Of a DNA stretch of 64,000 nucleotides, positions 19,272 through 27,831 are shown one piece after another. Every line of letters begins with the position of its first letter. Positions within the stretch are counted from its first letter, which is position 1. Both the position numbers and the translations under genes were made by a program. Location: NCBI GenBank assembly GCA_014337915.1, contig QUBU01000016.1:1-64000 (forward strand). Direction: 5' to 3'. Source of the stretch: Gammaproteobacteria bacterium. GTDB lineage: Bacteria > Pseudomonadota > Gammaproteobacteria > Steroidobacterales > GCA-2729495. The notes under the pieces were generated by a model. It saw only the letters and a list, made by a program, of their open reading frames with translations. It had not been told where the DNA came from and ran no database searches.

Positions 19272-19964
19272 ATGGCCCGCTTGCCAAGGCTGGTCGTTCC
19301 AGGCATCCCCCACCATGTCACACAGCGAGGGGCCCGACGCCAGGCGACCTTCTTCCGCGACGAAGACTACGCAGACTACCGGCAACTCCTCGCGACAAAC
19401 TGCAGGCGCAGCGACGTCGAAATCTGGGCATATTGCCTGATGCCCAATCATGCCCACATTGTGGCTGTCCCAGGGCACGCCAACAGCCTCGCCAGGCTAT
19501 TCCAGGTCACCCACCTCAAGTACTCCCGGCGCATCAACGAACGACAGGATTGGCGCGGCCATCTCTGGCAGGAGCGGTTCCACTCCTTTGGGATGGATGA
19601 GCGCCACCTGATGATGGCAGTGAGATACATCGAGCTGAACCCGGTCCGTGCGGGCCTGTGCCGGGAGCCTGCGCAATGGCCATGGTCCAGCGTCCATGCC
19701 CACCTCGGCAATGCAAAGGATCCGCTCGTCAATCCGCAGCCGATGTTGTCACGGATCAGCGACTGGGCCACCTACCTGCAGGACGATCAAGACCCGCATG
19801 ACCTCGACACCCTCCGCCGTCATGGTCGAACCGGGCGCCCAGCAGGCTCTGACGAATTTCTCGATACGCTGGAGCGATTGACTGGCAGGCGCCTGCGGCC
19901 GATGAAGCCAGGACCAAGGGCGGAGATGAGTAAACTGTCCCCATATCTGCCCCATATCTGCTGA
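19272..19964 (+). CDS. REP-associated tyrosine transposase (RAYT, Y1/IS200-like)
   Basis: The 230-residue single-strand transposase belongs to the Y1 HUH family. The N-terminal R-L-V-V-P-G-I-P-H-H-V-T-Q-R-G signature is typical of RAYTs. The metal-binding HUH pair is H60-A-H62 (M-P-N-H-A-H), and the nucleophile is Tyr119 in V-R-Y-I-E-L-N-P-V-R-A-G-L. RAYTs are usually single-copy domesticated relatives of IS200 transposases that move REP/REPIN sequences. GGGAGGTGG gives a strong ribosome-binding site. The last dozen codons are built from the right-hand inverted end, so the C-terminal tail (S-K-L-S-P-Y) encodes part of its own recognition repeat. Confidence 0.95.
   Translation: MARLPRLVVPGIPHHVTQRGARRQATFFRDEDYADYRQLLATNCRRSDVEIWAYCLMPNHAHIVAVPGHANSLARLFQVTHLKYSRRINERQDWRGHLWQERFHSFGMDERHLMMAVRYIELNPVRAGLCREPAQWPWSSVHAHLGNAKDPLVNPQPMLSRISDWATYLQDDQDPHDLDTLRRHGRTGRPAGSDEFLDTLERLTGRRLRPMKPGPRAEMSKLSPYLPHIC
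19927..19960 (-). repeat. Right end of RAYT cassette (core plus tandem 11-mers)
   Basis: TGAGTAAACTGTCCCC, inverse to the left-end core, is followed by two copies of CCCCATATCTG. The repeat overlaps the 3' end of the transposase gene. The tandem units differ from those on the left (AATAATTAC against ATATCTG), so only the core is shared between ends. Confidence 0.75.
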
Positions 19965-20104
19965 CATAAGGGCGTAAGCGCGGCGTCAAATGACGGGCAG
20001 CGGCGCGGGTCTTACCAGAATGCCGTGACGGGCTTCCTCGCCTGGCGGGCGCAGCGGACTAGAATCACCAGCGTCCGCAGTACAACAACAAGAAGAAGCA
20101 CGTC

Positions 20105-20359
20105 ATGAACGAGGCAACTGGCCAGGTACTCGGCTACCTGGATTACAAGAACAAGACCCGTACCGCCGCCTGGGAAGAACGCCTCTGGCAGCAGCACCTC
20201 AACGGCGCACCGGCTGACATCCGCGCCGACGAGGACCGCCAGCGCTATGGCGACCTCCTCAACCGCATCGAGCAGTCGCGCAGCCTCGCACGGCGGCTGC
20301 ACAGCCGGCGCATGGCGCAGGCCCCACAGTTCGGCCTGCTCACCGCCCAGGGCAGCTGA
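20105..20359 (+). CDS. Small hypothetical protein
   Basis: The 84-residue, charged and probably cytoplasmic protein contains three segments rich in Arg, Glu and Gln (W-E-E-R-L-W-Q-Q-H-L, D-R-Q-R-Y-G-D-L-L and S-L-A-R-R-L-H-S-R-R) that should be helical. Codon use is strongly G/C at third positions like the neighbours, which supports a real gene. The ribosome-binding site is poor (AAGAAG). No family is recognised, and it has no obvious operon partner. A TAGAAT sequence at 20060 could be its -10 element. Confidence 0.65.
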   Translation: MNEATGQVLGYLDYKNKTRTAAWEERLWQQHLNGAPADIRADEDRQRYGDLLNRIEQSRSLARRLHSRRMAQAPQFGLLTAQGS

Positions 20360-20516
20360 AGCGACGCCGCCGGCCGCGGGCAGCGGCCGGCTGCCGTGAA
20401 CCAGTTCTCAGCCTCGCCCTTGCGGCGGGCAAAGCGTGAGCGCGGTCACCGGGGCGCTGCGGCAGCGCTCGCTAGACTCGCGTTGACTTCGTCACGGCAA
20501 TACCACCCTGCCCGCC

Positions 20517-22655
20517 ATGGCCACCGCCTCGCCGTTCCTGTCATCGCCAGCGACGCCGGACAGCTTCGCCGATGCGCTCGAGGGCGTGATCGCCGGCGTT
20601 GCCGGGCTGGAGCTGGCACGCCGCGCGCTCGCGGCGCTGCTCGACAGTGGCGAGGGCGCAGCGACCGCCCAGGACCTGCTCGATGATGTGCATGAGCAGG
20701 GCCGGCTCGGCGCCGACGACTACGCGACGCTGACGGCCGACATCAATCTCTATCTCGGCGAGGACGTGCCGACGGAGTGGTCCGAGGACCTCGTCGACGA
20801 GGCCGCCCCCGGCAGCGATACCCTGAGCCCGGGCGAGGATGCGCCGGCCAGCAGCCCACGCAGCGGCACCGGGCTGCAGCCCGGCGCAGTGCTCATGGGG
20901 CGCTTCGTCCTGCAGGGCCGGCTCGGTACCACCGGCAGCAGTGACATCCTCAAGGCCATCGACCGCCAGCGCCAGCAGGCCCAGGAGGGCAATCCCTGGG
21001 TGGTGCTGAAGCTGGCCGTTCCCGGTACGGCGCATCACGGGCAGGCGCTGCAGCTGCTGCAGCGGGAAGCTGGACTGACGCGCGCGCTGCAGCACCCGCA
21101 CATCGCCCGGGTGTTCGACTTCATCCAGGACGACGACCATGCCCTGCTGGTGATGGAATGGCTCGACGGCGAGTCGCTGGCGGAACTGCTCACGCGCCAG
21201 CGCTACCGCCCGCTCACCCTGGCCCACACGCGCCAGATCCTCACTGAAATCGCCGGCGCACTGCAGTTCGCCCACGACCAGGGCATCACCCACGCGGACG
21301 TGAAGCCCGGCAACATCTTCATCACCCGCGACGGCAGCGCAAAACTGCTCGATTTCGGCGTCGCGCGCAGCAGCGCCGATCCGCCGCAGCCCGCCACGGC
21401 CCGCACCCCGGCCTATGCCAGCTGCGAAGTCCTGGAGGGTGCGCCGCCCCTGCCGCAGGACGATGTCTATTCGCTGGCCTGCGTCGCCTACCGCATGCTC
21501 GCGGGCCGGCGCGTCTTCGGCCACCACGACGCGCTGGCCGCCGAGCAGTCAGGCCGCAAGGCGAGCCCGATCCGCGACCTGCCTGCAGCCCAGTGGGCGG
21601 CACTGGAGCAGGCACTGGTCCTGCGGCGCGCCGCGCGCACCCGGGACATCGCCAGCTTCATCAGTGCATTCAACAGCGCACCACCGGTGGCCAGGGCGAC
21701 CTACAGGGCCGCGCCACCGGAATCGCCGGCCGCGGCCGCAGCGCCGGCGCCAGCCGCGCCGCCAGCGACAGGCAGGTCCAGTCGGCTGCCGCTCGCGCTG
21801 GCCGCCGGTACGCTGGCCGCACTCGGGCTGGTCATGATGTTCCGCCAGGATGGCGCGCCCGACGCGCAGGGGCCGGTGCCGCCACCGAACCCGGTCCCGG
21901 CTTCGGAAGCGATGACGGCGCCGGCACCCGATGCAGCACCCACGCCGCCTGGGCCAGCCGCCGCAACGCCGGCGACCGCATCAGCCACCCTTGAGCCAGT
22001 TGTCGCCCAGTCACCACCAGCAGCCACGCCGGCCACGGAACCGGCGACGACACCGGGCAGCTCGCAGGAACCGGCGGCACCACGCTCTTCGCCAGGCCTG
22101 CCTGCCGCGGCGCCTGCGGCAACCCCGGCCGTCGCTGCGGCGGCCACATCCACAGAAACCGCGGAGACCGACAGGGTCGCGATACTGCCGCCCGATGCCG
22201 CTGCCGATGTGCCGCCGCCAGTGGCGACACTGCTGCCGGCGGTGGTCGCCGCCGTCGGCACCGATCCCCTGCCCGCGCCGGTGGGTTTCGACACCGACAT
22301 GCCGCCTGCTGCCACGGCCACAGGCGCGAGCGGCCAGGCTACCCCGATCCCGGCCGTGGACCGCGGCCCACGCGAGGTTGCGCTCGGTGAGCTCGACCTG
22401 CAGCACTACGTGAAGCCGGCTGAGTTGCAACAGCGGCCGGGCATGGACGGCAGGGGCTGGGTAGTGCTGGCCTTCGTGGTGGGCACCGATGGCCACACCC
22501 GCGAAGTCCAGGTCACCGGCTCGGAGCCGGCGGGCATCTACGACGAGGTAGCGCTGCGCGCCGTGCAGCGCTGGCGCTTCGCGCCCGTCATCGAGGACGG
22601 CCAGCCCGTGGAGCGCCGCAGCCAGGTACGCCTGCGCTTCGAGCCGGCGCGCTGA
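20517..22655 (+). CDS. Membrane Ser/Thr protein kinase fused to a TonB-like C-terminal domain
   Basis: In this 712-residue protein, residues 1-120 are an uncharacterised acidic N-terminal region. Residues 127-385 are a Hanks-type kinase with the Gly loop G134-x-L-G-x2-G140, Lys165 (V-L-K), a Glu in the C-helix, H-A-D261-V-K-P-G-N266 and D279-F-G. One membrane helix spans about 424-442, then comes a Pro/Ala/Thr-rich spacer to about residue 610. The end is a TonB_C-like domain carrying G-W-V-V-L-A-F-V-V-G-x-D-G, A-L-R-A-V-Q-R-W-R-F-A-P and final beta strands. The kinase would be cytoplasmic and the TonB-like domain periplasmic. The catalytic residues are complete, so an active kinase is expected. 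The partner is unknown. No SD-like sequence is obvious. Confidence 0.9.
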   Translation: MATASPFLSSPATPDSFADALEGVIAGVAGLELARRALAALLDSGEGAATAQDLLDDVHEQGRLGADDYATLTADINLYLGEDVPTEWSEDLVDEAAPGSDTLSPGEDAPASSPRSGTGLQPGAVLMGRFVLQGRLGTTGSSDILKAIDRQRQQAQEGNPWVVLKLAVPGTAHHGQALQLLQREAGLTRALQHPHIARVFDFIQDDDHALLVMEWLDGESLAELLTRQRYRPLTLAHTRQILTEIAGALQFAHDQGITHADVKPGNIFITRDGSAKLLDFGVARSSADPPQPATARTPAYASCEVLEGAPPLPQDDVYSLACVAYRMLAGRRVFGHHDALAAEQSGRKASPIRDLPAAQWAALEQALVLRRAARTRDIASFISAFNSAPPVARATYRAAPPESPAAAAAPAPAAPPATGRSSRLPLALAAGTLAALGLVMMFRQDGAPDAQGPVPPPNPVPASEAMTAPAPDAAPTPPGPAAATPATASATLEPVVAQSPPAATPATEPATTPGSSQEPAAPRSSPGLPAAAPAATPAVAAAATSTETAETDRVAILPPDAAADVPPPVATLLPAVVAAVGTDPLPAPVGFDTDMPPAATATGASGQATPIPAVDRGPREVALGELDLQHYVKPAELQQRPGMDGRGWVVLAFVVGTDGHTREVQVTGSEPAGIYDEVALRAVQRWRFAPVIEDGQPVERRSQVRLRFEPAR

Positions 22656-22664
22656 ATCCCGGCC

Positions 22665-23462
22665 TCAGCAGCCGAGCGGCGCGAGGATGTCGCGCTTCAC
22701 GAACAGGCTCCTGAAGAACCGCCAGCGGATCTTGCCGTTGGTGAGCCAGCGCACGCTGGCGCCGCTGTGTTGCGCCGCCAGCATGCCCTCCACCAGGAAT
22801 GGCGTGACGGTCTCGACGTTGTCGGCGAGGATGTTGAGGATCTTCCGCGTCTGCTGCCAGCCGGCGCCCCGCTGCTCCGGCGGCGGCACCAGCAGGTCGG
22901 TGAGCACCATGCCGGGACTCAGGAAGCCGACCTTGACCGGTGTCTTCTTCAGTTCAGCCACCATGGCCCGGGTGAAATAACGCAGCGCGCACTTGGTCGC
23001 TCCATAGACCGCCAGCGTCGGGCGCACTTCGCCGCTGCTGCCGAAGCCCTCCATGTTCCAGATCCACCCGCCCTGCTGCTGGTACATGCGCGTCACGCAG
23101 ACCCGGCTGCAGTTCATCAGGCCCAGGAGGTTGGTCGCGATGGTGGCCTGGTAATCCGCTGGCGCCAGCGTGAAGAACGGTGCCTTGCTGCCGTCGCGCC
23201 CGGCGTTGTTCACCCAGATGTCGACGCGCCCGTGCGCGGCCACCGCCGCATCCCACAGGGCCTCCACCTGCGCGTAGTCGGCCACATCGCAGGGATGGCC
23301 GGCGACCTGCGCCTGCGGGAACTCGCCGGCGAGCCGCGCGACGGCCGCATCCACTGCTTCGCGGCCGCGGCTGGAGACCAGCACCGCATGGCCGCGCCTG
23401 AGGAACTCCCGTGCCATGCCGAGGCCGATGCCACGGGTGCTGCCGGTGATGACGACGTTCAT
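22665..23462 (-). CDS. Short-chain dehydrogenase/reductase
   Basis: The 265-residue classical SDR has the cofactor motif T-G-S-T-R-G-I-G (residues 6-13), N-N-A-G in the centre and the catalytic Y-G-A-T-K (Y-x3-K). The basic residues after beta-2 (S-S-R-G-R) suggest NADP(H). The usual catalytic Ser lies in the M-E-G-F-G-S-S-G loop. The C-terminal third is rich in Arg and Phe (R-W-R-F-F-R-S-L-F). GGAG seven bases before the ATG at 23462 supports the start. It is convergent with the kinase gene and divergent from the PQQ dehydrogenase. Substrate unknown. Confidence 0.88.
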   Translation of the reverse strand: MNVVITGSTRGIGLGMAREFLRRGHAVLVSSRGREAVDAAVARLAGEFPQAQVAGHPCDVADYAQVEALWDAAVAAHGRVDIWVNNAGRDGSKAPFFTLAPADYQATIATNLLGLMNCSRVCVTRMYQQQGGWIWNMEGFGSSGEVRPTLAVYGATKCALRYFTRAMVAELKKTPVKVGFLSPGMVLTDLLVPPPEQRGAGWQQTRKILNILADNVETVTPFLVEGMLAAQHSGASVRWLTNGKIRWRFFRSLFVKRDILAPLGC

Positions 23463-23594
23463 GCCAAGCTCCGTTGCCTGCAGCTGCCACTGCGACCGCA
23501 GCACGGTGCCGCCTGAGCAGTGCAGCGTCAAGTCATGGCGCGCGGGAATGGCGCGCGGCTAAGATCGCCGCACCCCGGTCTGCAAGTGCCTGCC

Positions 23595-25685
23595 ATGCCT
23601 GCGCGAGCCATCACCCTCTCTTGCCAGTTCGCAGGCCCGCTCGCCGGTCAGTTCGCCGGCCAGATCAACTGGTTGTGCCTGCTGCTGGCGCTCGCCTGCA
23701 GCGTCGCGCAGGGCGCGCAATGGCCGCAGGTCGGTGGCGAGGGCGCCCGCAAGTTCAGCCCGCTCACGCAGATCAACAGCAGCAATGTCGACCAGCTGGT
23801 GGTCGCCTGGGACTACCACAGCGGCGAGCTCCAGCGTCGCGGCGACTTCGTCAATGAATCGGCGAAGGTCGAGCTCAACCCGATCCTGCTGCCGCCGGCG
23901 GCGGGCGGCCACCTGCTGGTCTGCACGCCGTTCAGCCGCGTGATCGCGCTCGACCCGGCAACGGGTGCCGAGCGCTGGGTGTTCGAGCCCAACGTCCGTA
24001 TCGGCGGCTACGCCACCGACGCTGACCCGCAGGGCCTTAACAGCCCGGCCTTCGCCAACTGCCGGGGCGTCGCCTATTGGGCCGACAGGGCTGCCGACCC
24101 GGCGGCGGCCTGCAGCCAGCGGGTGCTGCTCGCCACGCACGACCTGAAGCTCATGGCCATCGATGCCAGGACCGGCAGGCTGTGCCCGGGCTTCGGTGAC
24201 AAGGGCATCGTCAACACCGAGCCGCTGGTGCTGGGCTCGCAGCCGGCAGCCCACATCGGCGAGGTGAAGTTCCCCGGCCCGCCACTGGTGGTGAACGACG
24301 TGGTCGTGGTTGGCACCACGGTGCGTGACTTCAACCGCGCCAACGCACCCGCCGGAACGGTACGCGCGTTCGATGCCCGCACCGGCGCGGCCCGCTGGAG
24401 TTTCGATCCCGTACCGCGCAGCGCTGCCGATCCCGCCTACGCCGGCTGGACCGCTGCCGCCGCGGCCAGCACCGGCGGCGCCAATGTCTGGGGCATGATG
24501 AGCGCCGACGAGGAGCGCGACCTGGTGTTCCTGCCGACCTCGGGCCCGTCGCCGGACTACTACGGCGGCACGCGTCCCGGCGACAACCGCTACGCCGATT
24601 CCATCGTCGCCCTGCGCGGTGCCAGCGGTGAAATGGCCTGGTACTTCCAGACCATCCACCACGACGTCTGGGACTACGACAACGCCGCCCAGCCGGCTCT
24701 GGTGGAGCTGACCCGCGATGGCCGGCCCTTCCCCGCCGTGGTCCAGGCCACCAAGACGGGCATGCTCTTCATCTTCCACCGTGAAACCGGCGAGCCCTTC
24801 TTCCCCATCGAGGAACGGCCGGTCCCGCAGGACGGCGTGCCGGGCGAGCGGCTCTCGCCCACGCAGCCGTTCCCGGTAAAGCCGCCACCGCTGGTGCCGC
24901 ATGAATTCCGCGACGAGGACTTCTGGGGCATCACCCCCTGGGAGCGCAGCCGCTGCATCGAGTATTTCAAGGGCGCGCGCCGCGGGCCGATCTTCACCCC
25001 ACCATCACTCGAGGGCTCGATCATCGTACCTTCGACGGCCGGGGGCGTGAACTGGGGCGGCGTGGCCATCGACCCGGTGTCGAAGCTGCTGGTGGTCAAC
25101 GTGCTGCGCATGGCCCATTACGCGCAGCTGATCCCGCTGGGCGGGATGCCGCGGCCGGCAGGCGCCAGCATCGCCGACAACATGATGGGGGCGCCGGTCG
25201 AGCTGCGCGGCACGCCCTACGCACTCCGGCAGATGGCGCTGATCGCCCCGCCCGCATCGATCTGCACCGCACCGCCCTACGCCCAGCTGGTCGGCGTGGA
25301 CCTCGAGCAGGGTTCGATCCTCTGGAAGACCACGCTCGGCACCTGGGACCACAGCCTGCCACCGCCCATGGCGGGCGCGCCGTTCTCGCTGCCCCTGCCG
25401 CTGAACTGGGGCACGCCGACCTTCGGCGGGCCGCTGCTCACCGCCGGCGGGCTCGTTTTCATCGGTGCCACCGGCGATGACCGCTTCCGCGCCTTCGATG
25501 CGCGCAGCGGCCGTGAACTATGGAGCGCGCAGCTGCCCACGGGCGCGTTCTCGATGCCGATGACCTACGAGGTCGATGGCCGGCAGTACGTGGTGGTTGC
25601 CGCCGGCGGCCATGCATTCGTCTACCCGAAGCCGGGCGACCTGATCCGCGCCTACGCGTTGCCGCGAGCGGCCACCAGGCACTGA
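23595..25685 (+). CDS. PQQ-dependent (quinoprotein) dehydrogenase, glucose-dehydrogenase-like
   Basis: The 696-residue protein has a hydrophobic signal segment (about residues 24-42) and then an eight-bladed propeller. Repeated blade motifs of the quinoprotein type are clear: A-L-D-P-A-T-G-A-E-R-W, A-I-D-A-R-T-G-R-L, A-F-D-A-R-T-G-A-A-R-W and A-F-D-A-R-S-G-R-E-L-W. H-H-D-V-W-D-Y-D matches the motif of membrane-type glucose dehydrogenases, and N-W-G-x-x and G-G-P-L-L-T-A-G-G-L-V-F-I-G near the end are also typical. It should oxidise an alcohol or sugar in the periplasm, passing electrons to quinone. It lacks the multi-helix membrane domain of Gcd. ATG 23595 is chosen; 23535 is an in-frame alternative. 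No PQQ synthesis genes are present. Confidence 0.9.
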   Translation: MPARAITLSCQFAGPLAGQFAGQINWLCLLLALACSVAQGAQWPQVGGEGARKFSPLTQINSSNVDQLVVAWDYHSGELQRRGDFVNESAKVELNPILLPPAAGGHLLVCTPFSRVIALDPATGAERWVFEPNVRIGGYATDADPQGLNSPAFANCRGVAYWADRAADPAAACSQRVLLATHDLKLMAIDARTGRLCPGFGDKGIVNTEPLVLGSQPAAHIGEVKFPGPPLVVNDVVVVGTTVRDFNRANAPAGTVRAFDARTGAARWSFDPVPRSAADPAYAGWTAAAAASTGGANVWGMMSADEERDLVFLPTSGPSPDYYGGTRPGDNRYADSIVALRGASGEMAWYFQTIHHDVWDYDNAAQPALVELTRDGRPFPAVVQATKTGMLFIFHRETGEPFFPIEERPVPQDGVPGERLSPTQPFPVKPPPLVPHEFRDEDFWGITPWERSRCIEYFKGARRGPIFTPPSLEGSIIVPSTAGGVNWGGVAIDPVSKLLVVNVLRMAHYAQLIPLGGMPRPAGASIADNMMGAPVELRGTPYALRQMALIAPPASICTAPPYAQLVGVDLEQGSILWKTTLGTWDHSLPPPMAGAPFSLPLPLNWGTPTFGGPLLTAGGLVFIGATGDDRFRAFDARSGRELWSAQLPTGAFSMPMTYEVDGRQYVVVAAGGHAFVYPKPGDLIRAYALPRAATRH

Positions 25686-25737
25686 CCCGGGGCCCGCTCC
25701 GGGGGACGCGTGCTACAGTCGTCGCGAAAGCTGCCCC

Positions 25738-26670
25738 ATGCTCATCGAATTCCACAGGAAGATGCTCGCGGACGCCGTCCGCTCCCGCGCCTTCGAGGCG
25801 GCCCTGCGCCGGGTCATCACGCCGGGGCAGAGCACGGTGGCCGACATCGGCGCCGGTACCGGCGTACTCGGCTTCATGGCGCAGCGGCTCGGCGCGCGCG
25901 AAGTGCATCTCGTCGAGCAGGGCGAGGTCATCGAACTCGCGGCCCGGCTGGCCGATGCCAATGCCATCCCGGGCCTGCACTTCTGGCAGGCCCATTCCGC
26001 GGACATCCTCGACCCGCCCCAGGTGGACGTGGTGGTCGCCGAGATTCTCGGCAATCTGGCGCTGGAAGAGAACGCGCTGGAAACCCTGGCCGATGCCCGG
26101 CGCTTCCTCAGGGAAGGCGGCACGCTGATCCCGGCGCGCATCGAGCAGTTCGTCGCACCGGTCACCAATGCCACCTTCCACGAGGAACTCTGCAGCTGGG
26201 ACCGGGCACCGCTCGGCCTCGACTTCAGCGCCGCCCGCCGGATGTCACTCGACAACGTCTACGTGCGGCGCATCTCCCCGGCGGACCTGCTGTCCGCTGG
26301 TTGCGAACGCCGCTGGGACGCGCTCGATTTCGTCAGCGTCACCGACGGCAGGCGTCGCGGCAGCGCGGACTGGACACTGGCCGTGGCCTGCCGCATCCAC
26401 GGTTTCGCGCTGTGGTGGGACTGCGAGCTGGTCGCCGGCGTGCGGCTCGGCACCAGCCCCTACGGGCCGCCGACCCACTGGGACCAGGTCTACGCGCCGG
26501 TGGCCGAGCCGCTGGAATGCGCAGCAGGTGACCAGCTCACCATTGCCATCGAGGCGGAGACCGGCGGCGGCGAGGCCGGGATCGGCCTGCGCTGGGAGGT
26601 CACGCAGCGACGTGCCGGCCGGCTGGTCGTGCAGCAGGCACAGGACATCAGCCGCGGCTTCATCGGCTGA
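25738..26670 (+). CDS. PRMT-type (protein arginine N-methyltransferase-like) SAM methyltransferase
   Basis: The 310-residue protein has motif I V-A-D-I-G-A-G-T-G-V-L-G-F, post-I H-L-V-E-Q, and the hallmark double-E loop in reduced form as A-E-I-L-G-N-L-A-L-E-E. The C-terminal half holds a beta-barrel with the THW loop P-T-H-W-D-Q-V. That combination defines the PRMT fold, which methylates arginine side chains in eukaryotes and is uncommon in bacteria. Target unknown. The ATG at 25738 follows a poor ribosome-binding site. It overlaps the 3' end of the convergent Crp-family gene by 11 bp. Confidence 0.85.
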   Translation: MLIEFHRKMLADAVRSRAFEAALRRVITPGQSTVADIGAGTGVLGFMAQRLGAREVHLVEQGEVIELAARLADANAIPGLHFWQAHSADILDPPQVDVVVAEILGNLALEENALETLADARRFLREGGTLIPARIEQFVAPVTNATFHEELCSWDRAPLGLDFSAARRMSLDNVYVRRISPADLLSAGCERRWDALDFVSVTDGRRRGSADWTLAVACRIHGFALWWDCELVAGVRLGTSPYGPPTHWDQVYAPVAEPLECAAGDQLTIAIEAETGGGEAGIGLRWEVTQRRAGRLVVQQAQDISRGFIG

Positions 26671-27400
26671 GCCGGTCCTGGATGCGCCGCGCCAGCGGCG
26701 CGAAGTCGATGGCATCGGAAATCTGCACCAACGCCCGCAGGCGGCCGGCATCGAGGACGCGCCAGTGTTTCTGCTTGCGGCGCACCAGGCCCTCGCGGTC
26801 GAGGCGCCGCAGCATGCGACTCACGTGCACGTAGCTGAGGCCGGCCGCATCCGCGATCAAGTCCTGCCCGGCCGGCAGTTCGAATCCCTTGCCGTCGGCA
26901 TGGCCGACCACCCGCAGCCGGGTCCAGAGCTCCCAGAGCAGGTAGGCGACCCGTTCGTAGGCGCTCATGCGCCCGACTGCCACCAGGTGCGCGCGGATGA
27001 TGGCTTCCTCATGGGCCTCAGCCCACCAGAAGGCAGCGCCGATGCGCGGTGACCGTGTCACCAGGTCCAGCACCTCCTCGGCCTTCACCAGCGAATAGCT
27101 CAGGTCGGTCAGCGCCTGCATCGAATACCCGGCATGCGGGGTGACGAAGACCGTCGGGTCGCAGAGGTCGCCCGGCAGGTCGAAATTGATGACCTGGCGG
27201 CGGCCGTCGCTCAGGGTCCGGTGCCGGAAGGCCCAGCCCCGGTGCAGCAGCACCGCCGCCGTGACGCGCTCCCCGGGCTCGACCAGCACCTGGCCGGCAG
27301 CGCAATGCCGGCGGCTGCCGCCCAGGGTCTCGAGCGCAGTGATGTCCGCCGGCGCCAGGTCCACCACGCTCGCGAGCTTGAGCACCAGCGGCGTCACCAT
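26660..27400 (-). CDS. Crp/Fnr-family transcriptional regulator
   Basis: The 246-residue regulator has an N-terminal cyclic-nucleotide-binding-like jelly roll (C-A-A-G-Q-V-L-V-E-P-G-E, then I-N-F-D-L-P-G-D-L-C-D) and a C-terminal winged helix with D-L-I-A-D-A-A-G-L-S-Y-V-H-V-S-R-M-L-R-R-L as helix-turn-helix. The FNR-type N-terminal Cys cluster is absent, so it is not an oxygen-sensing FNR. Its ligand is unknown. Start 27400 is chosen because GGGAG lies upstream, though an ATG at 27427 is also in frame. A perfect palindrome resembling the family's operator lies about 70 bp upstream, consistent with autoregulation. Confidence 0.88.
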   Translation of the reverse strand: MVTPLVLKLASVVDLAPADITALETLGGSRRHCAAGQVLVEPGERVTAAVLLHRGWAFRHRTLSDGRRQVINFDLPGDLCDPTVFVTPHAGYSMQALTDLSYSLVKAEEVLDLVTRSPRIGAAFWWAEAHEEAIIRAHLVAVGRMSAYERVAYLLWELWTRLRVVGHADGKGFELPAGQDLIADAAGLSYVHVSRMLRRLDREGLVRRKQKHWRVLDAGRLRALVQISDAIDFAPLARRIQDRLSR

Positions 27401-27470
27401 CTGCGGCCACTCCCGTGGAGATCGCACCGCGACCTGCGCTGCCAGGCCGTCGGCGAATCATCTGCGTTTA

Positions 27471-27484
27471 TTAACATAAGTTAA
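27471..27484. promoter_or_regulatory. Crp/Fnr-type palindromic operator TTAAC-N4-GTTAA
   Basis: TTAACATAAGTTAA is a perfect 5+5 palindrome with a 4-nt spacer inside an A+T-rich patch of an otherwise G+C-rich interval. It lies between the divergent Crp-family gene (start 27400) and the DUF2934 gene (start 27552), roughly 70 bp from each. The half-site resembles the NNR/DNR version of the family consensus. It probably controls one or both genes. Confidence 0.65.
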
Positions 27485-27551
27485 GGCGGGCCGCGATCCT
27501 GGCGGACAGTATTCCCACTCGGGTTTCTGATCTGTCGCGGAGGGAATTGCG

Positions 27552-27815
27552 ATGATCCAGGAGAGCCAGGTGTTGGCGCCGCCGCCCGCCGGGCGGACGG
27601 CCGCCGGGCGCAAGGAAGTGTCGGTGAAGCGCACGACACTGACGACCACGAAGCCGCAGGAGCTGGCCGGCGAGGACCGCCACCGGCTGATCGCCGAGGC
27701 CGCGTACTTCCGTGCCGAGCAGCGCGGTTTCGTGCCCGGCTGCGAGCTGGAGGACTGGCTGGCAGCGGAAATGGAGGTCGACGCACTGCTCGACACCGAC
27801 GACGGCCGGGCCTGA
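27552..27815 (+). CDS. DUF2934-family small protein
   Basis: In this 87-residue protein the C-terminal half, I-A-E-A-A-Y-F-R-A-E-Q-R-G-F with E-L-E-D-W-L-A-A-E, matches the DUF2934 pattern, a short helical domain of unknown function found in many proteobacteria. The N-terminal 40 residues are basic and low in complexity. A GGAGG ribosome-binding site nine bases upstream supports the ATG. Its stop lies about 16 bp before the PilZ gene start, so the two probably form an operon controlled from the palindrome upstream. Confidence 0.87.
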   Translation: MIQESQVLAPPPAGRTAAGRKEVSVKRTTLTTTKPQELAGEDRHRLIAEAAYFRAEQRGFVPGCELEDWLAAEMEVDALLDTDDGRA

Positions 27816-27831
27816 GACCGTGGACGCCCGC

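Larger units (their letters stand above)
19123..19960 (+). mobile_element. RAYT cassette: IS200-like transposase with inverted REP-type ends
   Basis: The left end has two tandem copies of GGAATAATTACG (19123-19146) followed by GGGGACAGTTTACTCAA (19146-19162). The right end has TGAGTAAACTGTCCCC (19927-19942), the exact inverse of the first 16 of these bases, followed by two tandem copies of CCCCATATCTG (19939-19960). The transposase gene fills the interior. The same 17-nt core forms the arms of the small inverted-repeat element at 46954-47078, which makes this transposase its likely mobiliser. Confidence 0.85.

Noticed and set aside
20369..20391. G+C-rich hairpin after the small hypothetical gene
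   Set aside because: The stem is good but lacks a T-run. Such hairpins are frequent by chance at this base composition.
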